DNA from: Panicum virgatum | Taxonomy: Eukaryota > Streptophyta > Magnoliopsida > Poales > Poaceae | DNA length: 64,000 nucleotides | Assembly: GCF_016808335.1 (NCBI RefSeq) | Contig: NC_053149.1 | Coordinates: 12,141,714 to 12,205,713 of the forward strand | Direction of reading: 5' to 3' | In this document: piece by piece, positions 56,248-64,000 of the stretch | Numbering within the stretch: the stretch's first letter is position 1 | How the letters are laid out: every line of letters starts with the position of its first letter | Program-made: the position numbers and the translations under genes | The notes under the pieces: model-generated | What the model saw: only the letters and a program-made list of their open reading frames with translations | Told to the model about the DNA's origin: nothing | The model's database searches: none

Positions 56248-58985
56248 TGTAACACCCCCTGTGTTAATTTTACACTAATCCCGTGTTTAATCGCTAATCA
56301 TGCTCTAACCGCGTCATTAGCGTTAATCATGTTCGCAAAGTAATCATTGTTTTAGCCGTGTTCGTCTACGTTTTTCTCCTTGATCCGAGCTTCGAATCAG
56401 TTTTCGCCCAAAACAAAAGTTGTAGATCTTCTTTTCCTCTACAACTTTTATTTTGGTCAAATTCCAAGTTTCTATATGAAATTTGGAGTTTCAGCTGGTC
56501 AAATTCAAGTCAAAATCGATCAAACGAAGAAACAGTGGTTCTCCTGTGCTCGTTACGGTGTAGCTCGCCGGCCATACCGGCGACTGTGATCGTCGGCGCC
56601 TCCTCCACGCGTCGGCCATCGACGATCCTCGCACGCCGCGTTGCGCATCCTTATCCGGTCGCGGTGCCGTCTCCATTTTTTCCCCTTCCATCGTCTTCTC
56701 CTTCCTCGGAGCACGTTGTGCTGACGCGAGCAGAGCTCGTCGCGCCAGCCACTCCTCGCCGCCTCGTCTTGACTCCTCGCGCCCCAAGCCACCTCACCTC
56801 ACCCCGGACCTCTGCAGCACCTTCCCGGCCTCGATTGAGCCGTTGCCCAGCCGGAATCGAAGCCACCACCGCAGACCACGGCAAGCCGACCACCGGAGTT
56901 CGCCTTCTCGCCGACGAACCACCTCCGCCTCTCCTCGAGCCGATTGAAGGTAGCTACGAGCTTCTCTGTCCCCTACTCATCCTCTCCGACCGTCTCCCCG
57001 GGCGAATCCGCCGCCCCCGTCACCGCAGCGCCGCCGCGCCGGCGTGGCAGCGCCGCCGCCACCGCGCGCATGCCGCGGGCCGCTCTGTGCACGCCCCCCA
57101 GCCGCTGACGCGCGCCCCACAGCCGCCTGGGCCCCCTAGTCACGCGCGCGCCCCGCACCTTTGTGGCCTAGCGCTGCACCGGCCGGAACGCTGCCGCCGA
57201 CGCCGCGCCGCCGCTCCAGCCGCGTGCACCGCCGCCGCCCCTGCGCCCCTGTTCCGCGCGTGCCCCGCACCCCCGGGCCGCCCTGGCCGCAGCTCGACGG
57301 GGCAGCGCCGCCGCGGTCGGCCTGGCCCCGTGCCGGCCGCCGCGTGGGGCAGAGCAGGGGAGGGGGAGGCGCCTGGGAGCTGGGCCGGTGCCCACTGGCA
57401 AGTGGAGCCCGGCTGTCAGCGCCCCCCCCCACTTTATCTTTTGTGATTTTATTTCTTTATTTCGGCTGATAATTCATAATTGCATAGTAAATCATAGGAA
57501 AATCCTAAAAATACAAACCCAATTTTGTTAGGTTTCTAAAATCAAAAGCTTCTGAGGAAAAATACTTGTGCCTGTGAATTGTCACTTTTGCCCCTGATGA
57601 AAATTCAGTTTGTGTTTAAGCTAGTTTAATTATTACCGGTTGTTCTATTGCTCAAAAAATTATGAAAAATTTGCAGTGGCTTAATTCTTGCATGTGTAGT
57701 TCACTGAAAAAGTTTTAGGTGCATGGTCTATGTGCAAGTGTGTGGATTTATTGTTGTTTAATTTCTTTTCTAGGATTAAAATGAATACTCTCGATCGTCG
57801 ATAAATGTTGGAAAAATTTGGGTGGCATTCTTTAATGCTTTCAAGTTGTGCTGATTAATTTTGTTGCTAGATCATGTATGCAAGTTAGGGTTTTGCTTAT
57901 AATTTTGTCCCTAGCAATGCTCTTTTCTTTATTTATTGTTTTTAGTTATTTGTTTCATGCCTGTGTAACCTCAACAAAACAAGCGTCTGTCTTAATCCAT
58001 GCTACTCTAAGCAATTTTAATAGTTGTTGTTTTGAAGAAAACACTTCAGGCTAAAACGAGTTGAACTTCTGAATCACATGGCATTGCATCGTTTTGAAAT
58101 GCATCGCATCATAAGCACTCATGCACCACACAATGTCCTAACGGTTGCATGACATTCTTTTTCATACGTGTAGACACCGCGAACGAAGCCGCCTACGAGC
58201 TGATCGCCGAGCCGATCCAGAAGCCGCAAGCGGGAGAGCAGCAGGAGGAAGCCGTTGAGCACGCTCCAGAAGACCTCGTTAACCCCGCTGACCTGCAAGG
58301 CAAGCCCCGGAGCATAACCATAACTTAATTATTCAATGTCTATTTAAGTATTTGTGCATTTATGTTTTAGGAGTTGTATGAAACCCTAGAATGCATGTTC
58401 TCCCTAGGTACATGTGAGTCCATACTAGTGTGCAGGTATCGTTAGCAATGCTTTGCTAAGTAGGATCTCGGTAAAAGTCGAGTGATTACTGTCACTCGCG
58501 AGTTTTAGGATCTTGATTCCTTAGCTATGGCTTTGAAGTGAGTTGTTGAGTAAAGAGAAATGGAGACCGGGCGGAAATGAGTTGGATTATTGGTATGGAA
58601 TGGATGAAAGGAAATCTCCGCCTGTGTCGATTGAGGACCGTGCCGTTGTTGGCAGTGTTGATCGAGGATTGAACAGTACTAACCACATACCAGAAGTAGG
58701 AGGTAGTCGAAACCGGTAAGCTGTGTACCGCTTTACAATGGTAATTTGAATTCCGTCCTGCTACGCTGGGCGCGGAAGTTGGCTGGTGTTGGATAGGATG
58801 CCGCCTCCGGGTTCTCCGGGAGTTCGCCGCGAGGGGCCCATCACCTGGGTTTTAGCAGGCCTGGTTCATATGTCGTGGTAATGATGGAAACAGTTGACGC
58901 GCGTGGCCCGACGGGGCTTACATGCGTCGTGTGAGTTAGGTCCACCTTGCAAGGTTAAATCGGATCGATTCGCCGTGACTCGCCA
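56248..58985. mobile_element. 2.7-kb insertion splitting gag
   Basis: Begins TGTAACACCCCCTGTG, an LTR-like start, exactly where the gag frame breaks. It ends near CGATTCGCCGTGACTCGC, after which gag resumes with RHTGRTLGRR. CTCG(G/C) occurs at both junctions and may be a degraded 5-bp duplication. The inside has a GC-rich block (56,540-57,430), an AT-rich block (57,430-58,150) and a second GC-rich block (58,160-58,310). The 362-codon open frame at 56,358-57,446 is Pro/Ala/Arg-rich and not recognisable as a protein. A solo LTR or a partial LTR of another family is the best guess. Confidence 0.5.
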
Positions 58986-60015
58986 CACAGGGAGGACGCT
59001 GGGAAGGCGCCAGGCTGTACGCGGCCACTGGCATTGCCCGTTCTTCAGGTACTACTGGAATTCTGGCATGAGCCGATTGCCCACTATAGATGATTGTCTG
59101 GAGTGCAGGCCTCGGACACGCCAGTCAGGCGAGACATCGGTGTTCCGGCGCTTGGGGCCCAAAGTGCGTCACGATGATCATGTTGAGCGGCCGACCAGGG
59201 GTGATCTCGAGCCGGAAGAAGAAGACAGGTACCAACGCCCATGGTGGTGTCCTGACGGGCTTAATCGCTCGCAGAAGCGCAGAGTGCAGTGCTTGCGCAA
59301 TCTAGAAGTGGCGGAAGCAAAGTACCTCGACATGCTGAGGATGGCGCGTCCGGATCTCGCGGAACAGGTCAGGCACCCGCGAAGGGTGGAAAGGCGCCCT
59401 CCAAGAAAAGAGTGGCGCCCCAAGCAGACAAAAGCCGATGAGAAGCCATCGGCTGATGTGAACATGGTGTTCGTGCTCCCGTCAGAATTTCGGGCACCCC
59501 AACCGGAGGATTTGCCTATTGCACAGTTGGATCTTGGCCCCCAGCCGATCATCTTCGAGAAGCCAAAGGAAAAAAGCTACAAACATTTGAAGGGGCTGTA
59601 TCTCAAGGGCTTCATCAACGGTAAACCCGTTAACAGGATGTTGGTTGACACCGGTGCTGCAGTCAACTTGATGCCATATTCAGTGCTGCACCAGTTGGGG
59701 CGTTCTTCTGCCGACCTCATCAAGACCAACGTGACGCTCGATGACTTCAACGGGCAACCATCAGAGGCAATGGGGGTTCTTAACGTGGAGTTGACAGTGG
59801 GCCGCAAGACGATCCTGACTTCGTTCTTCATCGTCAACAGCAAGAGTACATACACGATGTTGCTTGGGAGTGATTGGATTCACACCAACTGTTGTATCCC
59901 TTCCACAATGCATCAGTATCTGGTCCAATGGGATGGCGATGAAGTAGAAGTGGTCACTGCAGATGACTCCAACGAGGTCTCGCTCACGGATATGAACGCC
60001 TGGGACGCAGAATGA
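58985..60015 (+). pseudogene. gag C-terminus and aspartic protease of the Tat element
   Basis: The gag end has a zinc-knuckle-like CPFFRYYWNSGMSRLPTIDD followed by CLEC. The retropepsin core is FINGKPVNRMLVDTGAAVNL (active-site DTGA) with partner strands YTMLLGSDWIH. The frame ends at a TGA at 60,013 after NAWDAE, and in the same frame another 36 codons (QEPISGISLEDCDRIEATKN) continue to a TAA, so the TGA may be a mutation. The protease would cut the element's polyprotein. Confidence 0.8.
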
Positions 60016-60154
60016 CAAGAGCCGATCTCAGGAATTTCACTGGAAGACTGTGATCGGATCGAGGCAACAAAAAACGGACTGAGGCTGGTATTATCCACCG
60101 GCCTCACAGAGTAAACACGCCCTGGCATGCTACGGGGTGTAATAGAGTTAGAGA

Positions 60155-60175
60155 GGCCGGTCCCAGCGACCGGCC
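60155..60175. other. GC hairpin between protease and RT frames
   Basis: GGCCGGTC and GACCGGCC pair perfectly around CCAGC, followed by CCCAAAAAATAG. It sits between the end of the protease frame (frame 1) and the start of the RT frame (frame 3). Confidence 0.6.
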
Positions 60176-60197
60176 CCAAAAAATAGAAAAATCCTAT

Positions 60198-62514
60198 TTG
60201 GGGTCGAAATTGTTACATCATGTACATACGATGGCCTGCTCTGGCAGTTGGCCACTCATCGACTGTTTGGTTTCGGATGATAATGGAAGAATAGAAGCGG
60301 CCAGCCCGTGCGGTTGGCCAAATAATTTTTCTTGTCATATCCCTGCGTTTACCGCTGATCTTGTGGATAACGAAGACTCGCCTGCGTTTGCAGCTAGTTT
60401 TTCAGACGACGGCAAGCTAGGATACGGGTTCACGTCAGCTGATGATTTGGAAGAGGTTGACATCGGCCCTGGGGACAAGCCATGGCCGACATTTATCAGC
60501 AAGAAGTTGGATCCGGTCTTGCGTGAGGAAATGATTGCACTGCTGAAAGAGTACCGGGATTATTTCACATGGGACTACACTGAGATGCCCGGTCTAGACA
60601 GAAGTATCGTCGAGCATCGGCTCCCGCTCAAGAAAGGGTTTCGGCCGTTTCAGCAACGAGCACGTCAGATGAAGGCTGAGGTCCTAGAAGAAGTCAAGAA
60701 AGAAGTGGAGAAGATGTTGGATGCTGGGTTCATCAGGCCGTGCCGGTATGCAGAATGGATCTCTAGCGTGGTACCGGTACAAAAGAAGGATGGCCGATGG
60801 CGTGTCTGCGTCGATTTTAGAGATCTCAACAGAGCAATGCCAAAGGACAAATACCCGATGCCTGTTGCAGAGACATTGATCAACGCAGCTGCCGGCCACA
60901 AAATGATGAGTTTTATGGACGGTAATGCCGGCTATAACCAGATCTTCATGGCCCCAGAAGACGTGAACAAGACCGCGCTCAGAGTACCAGGCGCAGTCGG
61001 CTTGTTCGAATATTTGGTTATGACCTTTGGACTGAAAAATACCGGTGCAACGTACCAACGTGCCATGAATTACATTTTTCATGATGTCATAGGCAAACTG
61101 GTAGAAATTTATATTGATGATGTCGTGGTCAAATCCAAATTAGCTGGGGGCATCTAGAAGATCTGCGTCAAGTCTTGAAGCGGACTCGGAAGTTTGGGCT
61201 CAAAATGAACCCAAAGAAATGTGCTTTTGGAGTATCGGCCGGTCAATTTTTGGGATTCCTGGTGCATGAACGGGGAATCAAGATCGGTTTGAAGAGCTAA
61301 GAAGCTGTGAAGACGATGAAGCCACCTACTACGAAGAAAGAGTTGCAGAAGCTCATCGGTAAAATTAACTTTTCAGACGATTTATTTCTAATCTATCTGG
61401 GCGCATTGGACCGTTCATGGGTTTAGTGAAGATCAAATCCGATGATGAGTTTCGCTGGGGGCCAGAATAGCATCAAGCTTTCGATGAAATCAAAGAATAT
61501 TTGTCAAAGCCTCCAGTGTTGGTTCCTCCTCAGCAAGATAGGCCGTTCTACGTGTACCTATCCGTGGGTGACACTTCCATTGCTTCGGTGTTAGTCCAGA
61601 AGCACGACGGCCAGGAGAGGATGGTTTTCTATCTCAGCAGGCGCATGTTAGATGCCGAGACCAGGTATCCTGAAATTGAGAAGCTTTGCCTTTGCTTATT
61701 CTTTACATGTACAAAGCTTCGTCATATTTTGCTATCGGCGGAAACAATTGTCATATACAAATCGGATGTCATAAAGCACATGCTGTCGGCTCCTGTTTTG
61801 AAAGGCCGGCTTGGAAAATAGATGTTTGCATTGTCGGAGTTCGATATTCGGTATCAGCCTGCAAAAGCAGTCAAAGGACAGCCACTGGCGGATCTTATTG
61901 CAGACAGGATCAGCACTGATATTGCTGCACTATTTGTTCGTGCTTGGGCTATGTTTTTTGATGGATCGGCTTGTGATGATGGGTGCGGTGTGGGAATTCT
62001 GTTGGTGTCGCTTCAAGGGGCGACTTACTCCTTCTCCATCAGGATGACTGCCCCATGCACCAATAATTTGGCGGAATATGAAGCCGTTCGCAAAGGGAAG
62101 AAACTGCCCCTCGAAGCTGGTGCAGAAGCGGTGGAAATTTTTGGAGATTCAAAGCTGGTGATTTCTCAGCTCACGGAGGAATATAGATGTGAGAGCGAGG
62201 CTCTTTTTCCGATATGGATGAAGTGCCGTGAGTTGATGTCACAATTCAGGTACATCAATTTCCACTGGATACGCAGGACTCTGAACAATGAAGCCAATGA
62301 TTTGGCACAGATGGCTTCTGGGTACAAGAAAACAGCCAATGGAGTCGATGTAGAGGTTCAGTTTCTAGAACCCGGAGACTGGAGAGCCGATATCTTCAAT
62401 TACTTGAAGGATTCGGCTTGGGGGGGCACCCAGGAGGATAAGACTCAAGGCTATGAAGTATGTTCTGATAGGGGATGGCATGTTCTACAAGACCTTGGAA
62501 GGACTACTGCTTAA
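60198..62514 (+). pseudogene. RT, degenerate RNase H and second (archaeal-type) RNase H
   Basis: The RT spans 60,480-61,300: FRPFQQRARQMKAEVLEEVK, WRVCVDFRDLNRAMPKDKYP, MSFMDGNAGYNQIFMA and the catalytic YIDDVVVKSK. A one-base frameshift near 61,145 and stops near 61,300 and 61,468 interrupt it. The regular RNase H (61,501-61,820) has YVYLSVGDTSIASVLVQKH where a catalytic Asp is normally found, so it looks inactive. A second RNase H follows (61,940-62,330) with the acidic set MFFDGSA, NLAEYEA, FGDSKL and NEANDLAQ. RT plus two RNase H modules before integrase is the Tat-lineage layout. Confidence 0.85.
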
Positions 62515-63637
62515 ATGTCTGGGACCTTCAGAGTCAAATCGGCTCTTGCATGAGGTTCATGAAGGAGCCTGCGGTACTCATCAATCGGCTCATAAGATGA
62601 AGTGGCTGATTAGGCGATCGGGTTATTACTGGCCCACTATGCTTGAAGATTGCTTCAAATATTACAAGGGATGTCAGGCATGTCAGAGGTTTGGCAAAAT
62701 TCAGATAGTGCCAGCATCAGTGATGAATCCTATCATCAAACCGTGGCCATTCAGAGGTTGGGCCATGGACATGATTGGTCAGATCAACCCGTCATCTAGC
62801 AAGGGTCACCAGTGGGTCTTAGCTGCTACAGATTATTTCACAAAGTGGGTAGAGGCAGTGCCTATGAGGTCAGTAGCGACAAGAGATGTGATCAGCTTTG
62901 TCAAAGAGCACATCATTCACAGATTTGGGATTCCTCAAACTATTACAACCGATGGAGGATCGGTTTTTATATCAGAGGAATTCAGGAAGTTCGCCGATGA
63001 CATGGGAATTAAGCTGATCAGATTATCTCCATACCATGCCCAAGCTAATGGACAGGCTGAAGCATCCAACCAGAGCCTCATCAAGCTCATAAAACGAAAG
63101 ATCGATGAATATCCTAGGCGCTGGCATGAGGTATTGTCAGAAGCTTTGTGGGCGTATCGTATTTCATATCACGGGTCCACCAAGACATCGCCGTACCATT
63201 TGGTCTATGGCCAAGACGCTATGTTGCCATGGGAAATCACGGCTGGATCAAGGCGTGTCGAGTTCCAGAATGATCTGACAACTTAACAATATGCAGCCTT
63301 GATGAATGACAATGTGGAGGACCTGACAGAGCTAAGACTTTAGTCATTGGAGAAGATTAAGGAAAACAAGGCTAAAGTTGCTCGTGCGTACAACAAGAAG
63401 GTCAAGCCAAAGAATTTCCGGGTTGGAGACTTGGTGTGGGAGGCAGTATTGCCATTGGGAACTAAAGATAAAAAGTATGGCAAGTTGTCTCCAACTTGGC
63501 ACGGGCCGTACAAGATTGATCAGGTTTTGCCCGGGAATGCATACATGCTTGAGGAGCTAGATGGTGTCAAGTTTCCTGTTGCTGTCAATAGCCAACACCT
63601 CAAGAAGTATTTCCCGAGCATGTGGGAAAACGAGTAA
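62453..63637 (+). pseudogene. Integrase of the Tat element
   Basis: Zinc-binding HHCC (EVHEGACGTHQSAHKMKWLI, then CFKYYKGCQACQRFG) and the catalytic triad D (GWAMDMIGQ), D (TTDGGSVF) and E (GQAEASNQS) are present in an open frame 62,453-63,286. Two stops (TAA at 63,284 and TAG at 63,341) separate this from the C-terminal part (FRVGDLVWEAVLPLG, LSPTWHGPYKIDQVLPGNAY) ending at 63,637. The integrase frame overlaps the end of the preceding frame. No chromodomain is seen, as expected for Tat elements. Confidence 0.85.
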
Positions 63638-63674
63638 CAAGAGCCGATGACATCCATCTGGCTGTACTGAGAAA

Positions 63675-63925
63675 GGCCAACACATTGAGTTGGCAGGTAA
63701 AAAAAAGAAAAAAAGGCCAACACGTTGAGTTGGCCGGTAAAAAAAGAAAAAAAGGCCAACACGTTGAGTTGGCCGGTAAAAAAATAAAAGAAAAAAGAAA
63801 AAAAAGGCCAACACGTTGAGTTGGCCGGTAAAAAAAAGAGAGATAGGCCAACACGCTAAGTTGGCCGGTAAAAAAATGAATGAGAGGCCAACACGTTGAG
63901 TTGGCTAGTAAAAATACATATGAGA
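63675..63925. repeat. Tandem array, six units of about 40 bp, downstream of integrase
   Basis: Units share GGCCAACACGTTGAGTTGGC followed by CGGTA and an A-rich spacer. Each unit core is a small hairpin (GGCCAAC with GTTGGCC). Spacer length varies from about 15 to 27 bases. The array lies between integrase and the expected 3' LTR. Confidence 0.92.
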
Positions 63926-64000
63926 AGCAAGATAGCCGATGTCTAACCATCGACTTAATATGTTTTTAAATAAGTACAAGTTTCAGGTTTAACAGGCGAC

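Noticed and set aside
56358..57446. 362-codon open frame in the insertion that splits gag
   Set aside because: Pro/Ala/Arg-rich low complexity due to high GC, with no domain; it lies within a transposon-like insertion.

Overview
The window is nuclear DNA of a grass, most likely a panicoid (sorghum, millet or switchgrass type). The signs are very GC-rich first exons with strong polarity, short GT-AG introns, Stowaway- and Tourist-type MITEs, an RTE LINE with a (TTG)n-like tail, Ac/Ds-type hAT ends, CACTA ends with ACACGGCAAA subterminal repeats, and a Tat-lineage Ty3/gypsy retrotransposon. The species cannot be fixed from the sequence alone.

Layout. 1-12 kb is a transposon graveyard. It holds a hAT end, MITEs, a 110-bp (TA)n tract, a 4.3-kb element with palindromic inverted ends and a nested hAT-type element, a 5'-truncated RTE LINE, and an intact-looking 1.28-kb solo LTR with a 5-bp target-site duplication (TSD). 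A three-exon NAC transcription factor gene lies at 12,073-13,812 (minus). 14-20.9 kb is intergenic with MITEs, one CACTA terminus and a GC-rich hAT-like foldback. NCA1, the catalase-activity chaperone with RING and TPR-like helices, occupies 20,931-25,092 (minus, 7 exons). 25-31 kb is intergenic and holds several TIR elements, including a Pack-MULE-like element with a perfect 9-bp TSD and a Harbinger-type MITE with TAA TSDs. The single-pass C-type-lectin receptor-like kinase lies at 31,493-34,799 (plus, 4 exons). Convergent to it is a 12-exon gene for a conserved protein I do not recognise (35,303-39,634, minus). Behind that is the Integrator subunit INTS7 homologue (40,304-48,650, minus, 7 exons). 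Its fourth intron, 3.9 kb long, holds a broken sucrose-transporter fragment, an RTE remnant and a GC-rich hairpin.

48,869-64,000 is nested transposons. A complete 4.77-kb hAT element with a perfect 8-bp TSD landed about 220 bp upstream of the INTS7 start codon. Its transposase gene is broken by stops and frameshifts, and by a 406-bp Ds-like element with its own perfect 8-bp TSD. Next is an L1-type LINE fragment cut by a Tat-lineage Ty3/gypsy element: 5' LTR, gag, protease, RT, degenerate RNase H, second archaeal-type RNase H, integrase and a 3' tandem-repeat array. Its gag is split by a 2.7-kb insertion and its 3' LTR lies beyond the window.

The five host genes are ordinary single-copy nuclear genes with no evident shared pathway. 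They cover transcriptional regulation (NAC), catalase maturation (NCA1), membrane signalling (CTL-RLK), an unknown role, and snRNA/RNA-polymerase-II transcript processing (INTS7). The main biological interest is a 12-residue Cys-Pro repeat in NCA1, a receptor kinase that lacks the DFG aspartate and the glycine loop, and the stacked transposon insertions at the INTS7 promoter and inside its intron. I saw no clear evidence of a wholly new molecular system.
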